From: Limnoperna fortunei
Taxonomy: Eukaryota > Mollusca > Bivalvia > Mytilida > Modiolidae
Assembly: GCA_944474755.1 (NCBI GenBank)
Contig: OX104118.1
Coordinates: 89,015,860-89,079,859, forward strand
Direction: 5' to 3'
DNA: 64,000 nucleotides
The notes below the pieces were generated by a model. That model worked only from the letters and a program-made list of their open reading frames with translations. It was not told where the DNA came from and ran no database searches. The translations under genes were made by a program, and so were the position numbers. Positions within the stretch are counted from its first letter, which is position 1. Each line of letters starts with the position of its first letter. Of this stretch, positions 8,279 through 18,567 are shown piece by piece.

Positions 8279-11200
8279 TTAAATATTCACAAAAAGCTTG
8301 TCATTAGAAATAAAACACAATACATTATTAAAACACCAAAAATCTGAAAAAGAATGAACATTATTTATAAACTTACAATAGGCAAATTCAATTGCCAACC
8401 GGGCGCGGATGCGCGACCTGAATTCCTGGAGTGGGTCTGTCTGTCCGCCTCCGGTCCTCAGGTGCTGCAGGGTCACGTAGGTGGCCATCTTCGCCTGGTT
8501 GGCAATCCATAGGTACAGCCGTCTTGGGATCCTCTGGGTCTTCGTCCATCGGTGCGTGCTGGTACCTTCTCCCAACACGACTGCACCATCCTCCATCACC
8601 ATAGAGTCTTTCATCACCGCTGGACAGCCGGCCGTGAATGGAGTGTGGCCGGCTGGTGTATCTGGACAGCTGATCCCAGGTGGCGGTGGATCAGCTGGAA
8701 TCGATCTCCTAACTGGACAGCTGTCCGATGGTGGCGTGTGGACAGCTGGAGGAGATCGATTTGCACTGACCTGAGGTGGCGTATAGTCAGTGTTTGAAAA
8801 AAAAGAAGGTCCAAGCATAAAAGATTTTATGAAACATAAATCATTTTTGATTAATTTGCACAAAATATTTTGAACTTCATTTAATAAAACTTTTAAACGT
8901 GGACAAGCTATAAAAATGTGAAGTAAGTCCTCTTGCAAACCACAAGAGGGACAAACGTCAGACTGCTGATAACCAGCTTTACAATAAAATTTACTGGTGG
9001 CAATAGCACCATGAAGGATTCTCCAATTAAGGTCACCTTCATGCATGCTATGAGGATATTCATAAACATGACTAAATATGACATTAGTGGGGACATTTGA
9101 TTGTAACATATTATTCCAGGGGGACAGCAACTTTTTTGCACGGGAACTATTAAAATTTTGAACAACAGATAATAAATAAATCGTTTTCTTAGGACATTTA
9201 TCAAGAACAACGCCCTTACGTGATTCAGGAGCATTGTCAATATCTAATTTAAAAATGTATTGGTGAACAACACCAATATCAATATCATTATTTAAAAAAC
9301 GGTCAATCAATATACTCCACTCCGGAGGAAAAGACGACCACAGTAAATCCAGATGTTGTTGGATACAGCGTTCAGAACGAATGCTTAATATGCCAACAAG
9401 ATCATCTGCAGTAAATTTCCTTTCCAAACTAGTATCGAAAAGATCTTTAACTTTGGTTATACCGGCAATTACAAAATTTTCAAAATAAAAAGGTTCATCT
9501 GTTTTGGGGTTAATTAATGAAGGATTAAAGAACAAAGGTTGTTCTAAAATGTCAGCCACTGAGGTATCATCTATTTTAATTCTAGACGATTCAAAAGTCT
9601 TCCAGGCTTTAATTAAATCTTGATAAAAGCTTGGAATGTTAGTGTATTGAAAATCCCCATCAAGTAATAACAACTGAACATCATAATTCAACTTAGAAAC
9701 AGTAGACAAAAAATATTTACAAAAATAGTAACATGGATGAACATCTTCACCATTCATTAATGTCAAAAATCTGTACATAAACTGAATTCGAAAATCACGA
9801 ATTCTAGATAGGATATGAATTAAACCCTGTCCTCCAGTACATACAGGAAGATATAACATTTCTTTCGAAACCCAATGTTTTCCTTGCCATAAAAAATTTA
9901 CAAATTTGTTTTGAATGGCACTAATAATTTCATCAGGTACGACCACTGAATTTAATCGATGCCACAATTTTGACGCGGAAAGTAAATTTATAACAAGCGT
10001 TCGTCCTCTGAGTGACAAACCACGGGCAAAAGGCTTCCACCTGTCAAGTTTGACAGTAATATCCTCCTCCATCCCTTCCCAATTTTGTTTATAAAAATCC
10101 CTATTGTTTCCAACAAAAGTACCCAAAACTTTTAAACCTTTATTATTCCACTTGAGACCAAGTGGACAATCATTTCTATTTTTCCAACTTCCCACCCACA
10201 AACCTTCGGACTTTTGTAAATTAATTTTTGAATTGGATGCTTTCTGGTATATATCTAACCAGAAAGACAACCTATCAAAATCAGAGTCTTGCGTTAATAA
10301 AGTATCCAAATCATCTGCATATGCAGATAAACAACTTTTCTTACCATCTGATAATGGTAGTTCAAGGCCTGATAAGCCGTCTTTTGACCTTAGTTTGTGT
10401 AAAAGAGGTTCAAGGCAAATGGCATATAATTGACCAGACAAGGAACATCCTTGTCGTATACCTCTTTTAAAATGAAACGGGGACGATAACGAGTTATTAA
10501 TTTTAAGTAGACTATGTACATCAGTATAAATAGTCTTTATACATGTTATAAAATAATCTCCAAAACCGAATGCTTCTAATGTCTTCATCAAATAACCATG
10601 ATGAACACGATCAAAAGCCTTCTCTTGATCAAGGGAAACAATAGCAAGGGGGATATTTTCCTGATTAGCATAACAAGTAGCATCAGAAATAAAACGAATA
10701 TTGTCACTGATATGACGACCGGGAACACAATAACTTTGATCGATATGTAATATATCGGGTAGAACAGTACGAAGTCTTAGCGAGAAAGCTCTCGTTAATA
10801 TTTTATAATCACAACAGAGAAGAGACACAGGTCTCCAGTTTTTCAACAAACTACTGTCACCTTTCTTTGGAATCATCGTCAGAACGGCTCTTCTGCACGA
10901 AAGTGGAAGTCTGTTTTCTTCAATAGAAGAAACAAAAACTTCGTGCATATCTCTCCCAACGATGTTCCAAAAGGTTTTGTAAAATTCACTAGGCAGCCCA
11001 TCAATACCAGGGGACTTATTATTATTCATTTTTAAAACGGCAGATGACAATTCATCATAACTTATAACACTATCTAATGTTTGTTTTTGGATTTCACTTA
11101 TTGTGGGAAGATCTTTCAAAATTTCATTTTGACAACTTTCATCAACAGGATCGGGGCTATACAAATCGGAGTAAAAAATCCGGGCAAGGGTTTTTATTTC

Positions 11201-12460
11201 CTGATCTGAATCAGTTATACTGCCATCAGGCAAGGTTAAATGGGATAATAATTTCTTTGTACCACGTTTCTTTTCAAGGTCAAAGAAATATTTTGTAGGT
11301 TTATCTGAATCATTAACATATTTGAATCTTGAACGAACCCAAGCACCACGGGCCTGTATTCGTTCAAGTTCAGACAACTGATGTTGCTTCTCAATTAAAA
11401 TGACATTAAGATCAGGGTTTGTTGCAATATTTGATTTTAATAACTGAATATCGGATTGCAAACTATCAAATTTACGTTTAAAATCATAATTCTTTTTAAT
11501 AGAAAATTCTTGCGAAATTTCCTTTATTTTGTATTTCCCACGATCCCACCAATCTTGAATACACTTAAACTCAGATTTCTGTAATCGCCAGGAAAGCCAA
11601 AAACTATTTACCATATCAACATACAATTTATCATCTAAAAGAGATGTATTTAAACACCAGTAAGCACTCTTATGTTTACTTGGTATTTCTTTACAATAAA
11701 TACGAACGTAATCATGATCAGAATATGAACATTGTTTTATTTCTGAAGATCGAATAAACTGACTATAATGTTTAGATATATAAATTCGATCGAGTCTTGC
11801 GGCGACACCATCATTTCTCGACCAGGAATATATTTTATCGTACGGATGAATATTGCGAAACGTATCAATAAATTTGAAACGTTTAACAATAGATTTAAAT
11901 TCATTACAAGAATGGGGGTGGGGTTCAGTATCTCCTGTCCGATCTAGGGAAGGATTAATAGTACAATTAAAATCACCTCCAAGAAATATTGGAATGGAAG
12001 AATCAAGTTGATTCAAATGGTGTTTTAAATATTTCAAAAAGTCTAGTTTTTCTTTGGGACAGGTGGGGGAATAGATATTCAACAAATAAACAGTTTCCTC
12101 CTTTAATTTGATGGTGGCATGTAAAATGCGACCAGGTAATATAACTTTATAATCTAGAATACTATATTCTAAATTATTTGAAAAACATATCGCTAATCCA
12201 GCAGAAATAGTTGAGAGATGAGAGAACACTATTTCTCCTCTCCATATCATTTTCCATATACCTTCATCAGAAGGAATGGTATGAGTATCTTGAAGAAAAA
12301 CTATGTCTGCATTTAATTTAGATTTCAAAGAATCTAATATAAAATATCTTTTAAAAGAGTCACGACAACCTTGAGTGTTCAGGGAAACTAACGAAAAACC
12401 GAACATTACAATTGTAATGAAAATACAGAACAAAAATGCATAATTAAGTGGACAATACAT
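8279..12460 (-). CDS. ORF2: AP endonuclease / reverse transcriptase of Tx1-type element (copy 2)
   Basis: This 1393-residue homologue of the copy 1 ORF2 has the same order of domains: endonuclease motifs SLNTQG, QDTH, GGDFN and SDHD; reverse transcriptase motifs NWRPVSLL, LDQEKAFD, RQGCSLSG and AYADD; then CPSC...H...C. The Asp in QDTH is again present, so it is a lineage feature and not a random lesion. The N-terminal 18 residues (MYCPLNYAFLFCIFITIV) differ strongly from copy 1, while the sequence from MFGFSLVSLNTQG onward is conserved. That favours the second Met as the functional start. The C-terminal linker is again GC-rich and Pro-rich (PADPPPPGISCPD) and contains the three hairpins. Translation probably follows ORF1 on a bicistronic RNA (inference). 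Confidence 0.93.
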   Translation of the reverse strand: MYCPLNYAFLFCIFITIVMFGFSLVSLNTQGCRDSFKRYFILDSLKSKLNADIVFLQDTHTIPSDEGIWKMIWRGEIVFSHLSTISAGLAICFSNNLEYSILDYKVILPGRILHATIKLKEETVYLLNIYSPTCPKEKLDFLKYLKHHLNQLDSSIPIFLGGDFNCTINPSLDRTGDTEPHPHSCNEFKSIVKRFKFIDTFRNIHPYDKIYSWSRNDGVAARLDRIYISKHYSQFIRSSEIKQCSYSDHDYVRIYCKEIPSKHKSAYWCLNTSLLDDKLYVDMVNSFWLSWRLQKSEFKCIQDWWDRGKYKIKEISQEFSIKKNYDFKRKFDSLQSDIQLLKSNIATNPDLNVILIEKQHQLSELERIQARGAWVRSRFKYVNDSDKPTKYFFDLEKKRGTKKLLSHLTLPDGSITDSDQEIKTLARIFYSDLYSPDPVDESCQNEILKDLPTISEIQKQTLDSVISYDELSSAVLKMNNNKSPGIDGLPSEFYKTFWNIVGRDMHEVFVSSIEENRLPLSCRRAVLTMIPKKGDSSLLKNWRPVSLLCCDYKILTRAFSLRLRTVLPDILHIDQSYCVPGRHISDNIRFISDATCYANQENIPLAIVSLDQEKAFDRVHHGYLMKTLEAFGFGDYFITCIKTIYTDVHSLLKINNSLSSPFHFKRGIRQGCSLSGQLYAICLEPLLHKLRSKDGLSGLELPLSDGKKSCLSAYADDLDTLLTQDSDFDRLSFWLDIYQKASNSKINLQKSEGLWVGSWKNRNDCPLGLKWNNKGLKVLGTFVGNNRDFYKQNWEGMEEDITVKLDRWKPFARGLSLRGRTLVINLLSASKLWHRLNSVVVPDEIISAIQNKFVNFLWQGKHWVSKEMLYLPVCTGGQGLIHILSRIRDFRIQFMYRFLTLMNGEDVHPCYYFCKYFLSTVSKLNYDVQLLLLDGDFQYTNIPSFYQDLIKAWKTFESSRIKIDDTSVADILEQPLFFNPSLINPKTDEPFYFENFVIAGITKVKDLFDTSLERKFTADDLVGILSIRSERCIQQHLDLLWSSFPPEWSILIDRFLNNDIDIGVVHQYIFKLDIDNAPESRKGVVLDKCPKKTIYLLSVVQNFNSSRAKKLLSPWNNMLQSNVPTNVIFSHVYEYPHSMHEGDLNWRILHGAIATSKFYCKAGYQQSDVCPSCGLQEDLLHIFIACPRLKVLLNEVQNILCKLIKNDLCFIKSFMLGPSFFSNTDYTPPQVSANRSPPAVHTPPSDSCPVRRSIPADPPPPGISCPDTPAGHTPFTAGCPAVMKDSMVMEDGAVVLGEGTSTHRWTKTQRIPRRLYLWIANQAKMATYVTLQHLRTGGGQTDPLQEFRSRIRARLAIEFAYCKFINNVHSFSDFWCFNNVLCFISNDKLFVNI
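8625..8748 (-). other. Three tandem hairpins inside ORF2 coding sequence (copy 2)
   Basis: Perfect stems occur at 8625-8655 (CAGCCGGCC / GGCCGGCTG), 8667-8697 (CAGCTGATCC / GGATCAGCTG) and 8718-8748 (CAGCTGTCC / GGACAGCTG), each with a loop of about 11-13 nt. The first stem differs from copy 1 on both arms (A:T in copy 1, G:C here), so pairing is retained. Confidence 0.75.
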
Positions 12461-12483
12461 ATTGATTTTGGTATATTTGTCGT

Positions 12484-14031
12484 CTAAGCATGAGTTTTAA
12501 CATATGCCTTTAATTTCTTAATTAACTTATTAAGACGCGCCTTTAACTGGGATGATGATTCAGGGTTTCTACGAAGGTCTATAAAATCTTGACAAAGTTG
12601 TCGTAAGTTTGATGTATATTCTAAACATTTTTCCACGGGTTTTTTGTTGCTTTTGAGCTCAGCGAGTAATCGATCGAGCTCCTCAATTGATAGCTTTTGC
12701 TCAGTATCAACTAAGATTTGCGACATATTTTGTTCTGATAATTCAGAGGATATAGATTCTATGTCTACATCCTCTTCCTCATTGGTGTTATGTAAAATTT
12801 GGGATGAAGGGGGTAAATCCCATATACTAATAGAATCTGGAGCAGATACAGCTTCAGTTGTGGGGGTTTTCACGCTAATAGCAGAATCATTGTTTTCGGC
12901 TTTACGTTTAAGTGCAGACTTTGTTGGCAATAGATCAGTCTGCACTTGTCCAGGTTGAGAATGGACATCCACAATGACAGTAGAACCAGAAGGTTCTTTA
13001 GATTTGTCCCGACTCGTAACATTAGCTACGGCGTTGGAAGTAATACTTTGATTGCCAGTGGCGCCAATGCCAGTGTCTGTATCAATAGACTGTTCTCCCG
13101 TCGCAGTTGTTGGTACCATTTCAGCGGTAAACGGGACATCTGTATTTTCAACTGAATTTTTATTATCGGTTGCCGGTCGATTTTGTGGACATCGATTTTG
13201 AATATGACCAGTCTGTTTGCACTTAAAACAGACAACATCGTCATTCACAAATATTCTGTAACTTTGCCTTTGATAATACATATCAAAGGACTCAGGTAAT
13301 GTAACATTGGGGTGAAGAATAAGGGACACTTGTCGTCTAAAAGACTTGACATGTTTTAGTGCTGGGATTTTAATACCCAGTGCAATGGGTTTTATATCAG
13401 AAATTATGCGTCCATAACGCATCAACTCATCCTCGAGTAAATCGTTTGGAATAAATGGGGGACAATTAGACAAAGTAACTTTCTTTGGGATTTTCACCAA
13501 ACACTGAACGTCAACAAACTCGTCCCCAATACTTAAGCCATTAGAACACAATTCTTCAACATCATCGAGATTTGATAAAAAAACTACAACCCCAGACCTC
13601 ATACGAGAGGCAGCCACTATATTTTCTGGTTTGACAATATCGGCAATAGCAACAACATATTGCTCGATTGAGACAGACGGTATGTTTTTTAGTTTCACAC
13701 CGTGTTTCCTTGAGACAAAGCCAAAAGGCTTATGTCCAAATGACGGCATCTCATCGTTATTTTTCGATCTTGAACTTTCTCTGTCAGACGGGACATTATT
13801 ATTATTCGGCAAATCTCGTGAACTTTCGCTGTGTAATTGCGACTTTAAAACTTTATCACCATTAGCCTGGGGCAAGGATTTAACACCTACCTTGGACGGC
13901 ATTGTTCGTTTAATTAAATTAAGGTCCCTATTGTCCTTATCATTTAACACAGTATTGCTCGAGGCAACATTCAACGACAACTGAGTAGTTTTACCATTAA
14001 CTACTACACTAGAAAATGAAGGCGACGCCAT
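12484..14031 (-). CDS. ORF1: nucleic-acid-binding CCHC protein of Tx1-type element (copy 2)
   Basis: This 515-residue homologue of the copy 1 ORF1 begins with MASPSFSSVVVNGK. It contains the same core (GHKPFGFVSRKHGVKL), the zinc knuckle CFKCKQTGHIQNRC and the basic C-terminus LNKLIKKLKAYVKTHA. The linker between knuckle and C-terminus is the most diverged part, as expected for a disordered region. Its stop is 23 nt from the ORF2 ATG, identical to copy 1. The RNA-binding role comes from knowledge of the family. Confidence 0.9.
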   Translation of the reverse strand: MASPSFSSVVVNGKTTQLSLNVASSNTVLNDKDNRDLNLIKRTMPSKVGVKSLPQANGDKVLKSQLHSESSRDLPNNNNVPSDRESSRSKNNDEMPSFGHKPFGFVSRKHGVKLKNIPSVSIEQYVVAIADIVKPENIVAASRMRSGVVVFLSNLDDVEELCSNGLSIGDEFVDVQCLVKIPKKVTLSNCPPFIPNDLLEDELMRYGRIISDIKPIALGIKIPALKHVKSFRRQVSLILHPNVTLPESFDMYYQRQSYRIFVNDDVVCFKCKQTGHIQNRCPQNRPATDNKNSVENTDVPFTAEMVPTTATGEQSIDTDTGIGATGNQSITSNAVANVTSRDKSKEPSGSTVIVDVHSQPGQVQTDLLPTKSALKRKAENNDSAISVKTPTTEAVSAPDSISIWDLPPSSQILHNTNEEEDVDIESISSELSEQNMSQILVDTEQKLSIEELDRLLAELKSNKKPVEKCLEYTSNLRQLCQDFIDLRRNPESSSQLKARLNKLIKKLKAYVKTHA

Positions 14032-14240
14032 CTTTGAACAATATCAAACCAATAAACAAAAATTAAATTAAATCCAACAAAAATCTCGGCAATCCGAGAT
14101 GAAAATACGAAATACACCCCACAAAATGAAAGAACTTCTTCTTCCAAACACAACAATACAAATATTTGCTAACCACAATACAAAATAACCACTAAATAAA
14201 TGATTTGAGCGGAGCTCCGAAAAACACGTCCTATCCCTTC

Positions 14241-14335
14241 AAGAAGAAGAAGAAGAAGAAGAAGAAGAAGAAGAAGAAGAAGAAGAAGAAGAAGAAGAAG
14301 AAGAAGAAGAAGAAGAAGAATAATAATAATAATAA
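14241..14335. repeat. (AAG)26(AAT)5 microsatellite
   Basis: About 80 bp of pure AAG is followed by about five AAT. It forms the outer boundary of Tx1 copy 2 and is the longest AAG tract in the window. Confidence 0.97.
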
Positions 14336-14554
14336 GAAACGGTGCAAAAACAATAAATCCCCGACACTTCGTGGTCGGGGATTTAATAATAAGAAACGGT
14401 GCAAAAACAATAAATCCCCGACACTTCGTGGTCGGGGATTTAATAAGAAACGGTGCAAAAACAATAAATCCCCGACACTTCGTGGTCGGGGATTTAATAA
14501 TAAGAAACGGTGCAAAAACAATAAATCCCCGACACTTCGTGGTCGGGGATTTAA
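14335..14554. repeat. Four tandem hairpin cassettes, CCCCGA type
   Basis: There are four near-identical units of about 55 bp. Each has a leader AAGAAACGGTGCAAAAACAA, then a stem AAATCCCCGA / TCGGGGATTT around CACTTCGTGG, then a short AAT linker. Long frames across the units are low-complexity translations of the repeat. Confidence 0.9.
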
Positions 14555-15317
14555 TTAAACATGATTGTGTTGGGATGCCAACACAGAAGTCGCCCAAATC
14601 CCCATGGATAGTATTCCATTCAAATCAGTACATCAAAATACCTCTAGAAATCAAATTTCGTTAAAATCGGACAAAGATGATGTTTTTGGGGGCGGGTGTG
14701 GTAAAACGGCGGCCATTTTAAAATGGCGGCATTTGCATCAAATTTGTTTTCGCCATACTGCTCAGGATGGTTAACTCTACCAGTGTACCAATTTTCATTA
14801 AAATCCATCCACCCATCTCCGAGATCTGAGAGGGGGCCAAAAATCTTTAACGGCGGCCATTTTGAAAATGGCGGCCATTTTGAAAATTTCAAAAGTGGAT
14901 GGCACACCTCTGAGTGACCCTCCACCCACCTCAGCAGGTTCAGTACATCAAAATACGTCTAGAAATCAAATTTCGTTGAAATCGGACAAAGTTGACGTTT
15001 TTGGGGGGCGGGTGTGGTAAAACGGCGGCCATTTTAAAATGGCGGCGTTCGCATCTAATTTTTTTTCGCCACACTGCTCAGGATGGTTAACTCTACCAGT
15101 GTATCAATTTTCATCAAAATCCATCCAGCCATCTCCGAGATCTGAGAGGGGGCCAAAAATCTTTAACGGCGGCCATTTTGAAAATTTCAAAAGTGGATGG
15201 CACCCCTCTGAGTGACCCTCCACCCACCTCAGCAGGTTTTATCTTGATTGGTCAAAGCGTTTTCAAAAAATGTGTCGGACAAGTTCACGATTAAGAAAAA
15301 TGTGTGGAAAAGAATAA
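14555..15317 (+). mobile_element. Modular hairpin/(AAT)n element A
   Basis: The element begins with TTAAACATGAT followed by a hairpin at 14566-14585 (TGTGTTGG / CCAACACA, loop GATG) and then GAAGTCGCCC. The body has two related units of about 300 bp from about 14629 and 14939, each with GGCGGCCATTTT blocks and ATCTCCGAGATCTGAGAG. It ends with TGTGTGGAAAAG and AATAATAAT. There is no coding potential beyond repeat translations. It is probably a non-autonomous mobile element; the class is unknown. Confidence 0.6.
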
Positions 15318-16123
15318 TAATTAAAATTTACGTTTCCCGAAACGTTGAAGTCGCCTCCCGTTCCGCACTTTTGACCGAGTAGAGGGAACTAAAAGTCAAG
15401 AGCACAACTTCATAACATGAGCTTTCAGTTGGCCAAGTTTCATTTCGATCGGTTAAAAGATGAGCGAGAAAACGAGCAAACTTTAAAACGGCCGCCATTT
15501 TGAAACCGGAAGTCGGACAAAAAATTTTTTTTGCAAAAATGCTCAGGATAGTTAGCTGTATCAGTATACCAATTTTCATTGAAATTGCTCTGGCCATAAC
15601 TGAGATCTGACAACGGCCGCCATTTTGTAAAACTTTAAAACGGCCGCCATTTTGAAACCGGAAGTCGGACAAAAATTTTGAAAATAGTGGCACACTCAGG
15701 GTATCATAAGCTACCTGTATACCAAATTTCGTTTAAATCGGATGACGTTTAAATTTTTACAGTTTTAGGGGGGTGGTGTTCGGATGGCGGCCATTTTGAA
15801 ATGTCGGCCGCGTCAAATTTTTTTTTGCAAAAATGCTCGGGATAGGGAGCTGTACCAGTATACCAATTTTCATTGAAATTGCTTTGGCAATTACTGAGAT
15901 CTGACAACGGCCGTCATTTTTTTTCAACGGCGGCCATTTTGAAAATGGCGGCCATTTTGAAAATTTCAAAAGTGGATTGCACAACTTCAGGTCACCCTTA
16001 ACATGTTCCCAAAGTTTCATTTCGATCGGTTAAAAGATGAGCGAGAAAACGAGCGGACAACATTGCGAGGGGAAAAGGGAAAACATAAGAAATATGAAAA
16101 TAATAATAATAATAATAATAATA
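15318..16123 (+). mobile_element. Modular hairpin/(AAT)n element B
   Basis: It starts with ATTAAA and a hairpin at 15330-15345 (ACGTTTC / GAAACGT), then GAAGTCGCC. The body contains several ACGGCCGCCATTTTG and GGAAGTCGGACAAA phrases and two copies of CGATCGGTTAAAAGATGAGC. It ends with GAAAACGAGCGGACAA, a purine-rich stretch and about seven AAT. The plan matches element A with a different hairpin. Confidence 0.55.
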
Positions 16124-16176
16124 AGAAACGGAGTAAAAACAATAAGTCGCCCGACACTTCGTGGTCGGCGACTTAA
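16124..16176. repeat. Single hairpin cassette, GTCGCC type
   Basis: The leader AAGAAACGGAGTAAAAACAA is followed by arms AAGTCGCC and GGCGACTT flanking GAC...GTC. It joins element B to element C. Confidence 0.85.
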
Positions 16177-16990
16177 TAATTAAACATGATTGTGTTGGGA
16201 TGCCAACACAGAAGTCGCCCAAATCCCCATGGATAGTATTCCATGCAAATCAGTACAGCTGTACATCAAAATACGTCTAGAAATCAAATTTCGTTGAAAT
16301 CGGACAAAGTTGACGTTTTTGGGGGCGGGTGTGGTAAAACGGCGGCCATTTTAAAATGGCGGCTTTCGCATCAAATTTGTTTTCGCCACAATGCTCAGGA
16401 TGGTTAACTCTACCAGTGTACCAATTTTCATTAAAATCCATCCACCCATCTCCGAGATCTGAGAGGGGGCCAAAAATCTTTAATGGCGGCCATTTTGAAA
16501 ATGGCGGCCATTTTGAAAATTTCAAAAGTGGATGGCACACCTCTGAGTGACCCTCCACCCACCTCAGCAGGTTTTATCTTGACAGTACATCAAAATACGT
16601 CTAGAAATCAAATTTCGTTGAAATCGGACAAAGTTGACATTTTTGGGGGGCGGGTGTGATAAAATGGCGGCGATTTTAAAATGGCGGCATTCGCATCATA
16701 TTTTTTTTCGCCACACTGCTCAGGATGGTTAACTCTACCAGTGTACCAATTTTCATTAAAATCCATCCACCCATCTCCGAGATCTGAGAGGTCGCCAAAA
16801 ATCTTTAATGGCGGCCATTTTGAAAATGGCGGCCATTTTGAAAATTTCAAAAGTGAATGGCACACCTCTGAGTGACCCTCCACCCACCTCAGCAGGTTTT
16901 ATCTTGATTGGTCAAAGCGTTTTCAAAAAATGTGTCGGACAAGTTCACGATTAAGAAAAATGTGTGGAAAAGAATAATAATAATAATAAT
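16177..16990 (+). mobile_element. Modular hairpin/(AAT)n element C
   Basis: This is a close relative of element A with the same opening hairpin (16191-16210) and about 65 bp of nearly identical leader. Two body units of about 320 bp follow (from about 16262 and 16585). It has the same end, GTCAAAGCGTTTTCAAAAAA...GTGTGGAAAAG, followed by about six AAT. Confidence 0.6.
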
Positions 16991-17958
16991 TAAACATGAT
17001 TATGATCTTATGGATCATAACTGGCTCCCAAACGCCCCCCGTGGACACTGGAGTTCAGACATTCACTCACAGCAACTTTATCTACCAGGAAACCAAGTTT
17101 CGTGCAAATCAGAGTATTTTTTAATTTTGTTGGCCATCTTGGATTCAAAATGGCCACCGTAGAAAGTTCAAATGTGCGTCATATGGTTCAGTATTACATA
17201 CTCTACTTATATTCCAATTTTCATTGAAATCTGTTAACTTTTGGATTTTTAAGGATTTATTTTCATTTTCAAAATGGCCGCCATTTTAAGATGGTCGTCA
17301 TGTTCAAATTCAAATTTTGATGACTAACATCTGATCGCAACATGGTAATCTACATAATAAGCAAGTTTTGTGTGAATACGAGCATTTTGAATTTTTAGCG
17401 GCCATCTTGGATTCAAAATGGCCACCAAAAAAGTCAACATGTGCGTCATATGGTGCGGTATAACATACTCTACTCATATTCCAATTTTCATGGAAATCCG
17501 TTAACTTTAAGATTTTTAATGATTTATTTTCATTTTCAAAATGGCCGCCATTTTAAGATGGCCGCCGTGTTCAAATTCAAATTTTGATGACTAACATCTG
17601 ATCGCAACATGGCAATCTACCTAAAAACCAAGTTTCGTGCGATTCCGAGCATTTTGAATTTTTGGCGGCCATCTTGGATTCAAAATGGCCGCCATAAAAG
17701 GTCAACATGTGTGTCATATGGTGCGGTATAACATACCCTACTTATATTCCAATTTTCATTGAAATCTGTTAACTTTTGGATTTTTAAGGATTTTTTTCGT
17801 TTTCAAAATGGCGGCCATTTCAAGATGGCCGCCAATTTCAAAATTTTAAAACTTGAAGGCACCACTTCAAGTCATGACCTATTTTTGGGTGAAGTTTCAT
17901 AATGATCCAATTTACGGTCTCCGAGAAAACGGTCGGACAAAATGTTGGCGGAAAGGAG
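16991..17958 (+). mobile_element. Modular hairpin/(AAT)n element D
   Basis: It opens with TAAACATGAT and a hairpin at 17000-17020 (TTATGATC / GATCATAA), then GGCTCCCAAACG. The body is about three units of roughly 260-280 bp that repeat GCGTCATATGGT, ATTCCAATTTTCATTGAAAT and CAAAATGGCCGCCATTTTAA. It closes with CCGAGAAAACGGTCGGACAA and a purine-rich run into AAT. The body family is distinct from A and C but the ends follow the same plan. Confidence 0.55.
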
Positions 17959-18094
17959 AAGAAAAATAATAATAATAATAATAAGAAACGGAGCAAAAAC
18001 AATATGTCTCCCAAACTTTCGTTTGGGAGCCATAATAATAATAATAAGAAACGGTGCAAAAACAATAAGTCTCCCAAAACTTGTTTTGGGCGAC

Positions 18095-18131
<37 letters not shown>

Positions 18132-18567
18132 GAAACGGTGCAAAAACAATAAGTCTCCCAAAACTTTGTTTTGGGCGACTTAATAATAATAAGAAACGGA
18201 GTAAAAACAATAAGTCGCCCGACACTTCGTGGTCGGCGACTTAATAATAAGAAACGGAGTAAAAACAATAAGTCGCCCGACACTTCGTGGTCGGCGACTT
18301 AATAATAATAATAAGAAACGGAGTAAAAACAATAAGTCGCCCGACACTTCGTGGTCGGCGACTTAATAATAATAATAATAAGAAACGGAGTAAAAACAAT
18401 AAGTCGCCCGACACTTCGTGGTCGGCGACTTAATAATAATAAGAAACGGTGCAAAAACAATAAGTCTCCCAAAACTTGTTTTGGGCGACTTAATAATAAT
18501 AATAATAATAATAAGAAACGGTGCAAAAACAATAAGTCGCCAAAACTTCGTTTTGGGCGACTTAATA
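17959..18567. repeat. Nine hairpin cassettes separated by (AAT)n
   Basis: Nine units share the leader AAGAAACGG(A/T)G(C/T)AAAAACAATA and are separated by 2 to 12 AAT units. The stems differ: CTCCCAAAC / GTTTGGGAG in the first; AAGTC.CCCAAAA / TTTTGGGCGACTT in the second, third and eighth; AAGTCGCC / GGCGACTT in the fourth to seventh; AAGTCGCCAAAAC / GTTTTGGGCGACTT in the ninth. Leaders are conserved while arms change together. Confidence 0.9.

Larger units (their letters stand above)
7845..14240 (-). mobile_element. Tx1-clade non-LTR retrotransposon, copy 2, full length
   Basis: This second complete element of about 6.4 kb has the same orientation and plan as copy 1: 5' UTR 14032-14240, ORF1 12484-14031, ORF2 8279-12460 and 3' UTR 7845-8278. 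The 5' UTRs share a terminal block ending GAGCGGAGCTCCG...CACGTCC before the AAG run. Proteins of the two copies are very similar but differ throughout, as do the UTRs. The pair therefore most simply represents separate insertions into one GAA tract. Both ORFs are open. Confidence 0.9.

Noticed and set aside
14205..14558. Lys-rich and Leu-rich frames through the AAG/AAT tract.
   Set aside because: They are microsatellite translations with a repeated hairpin cassette.
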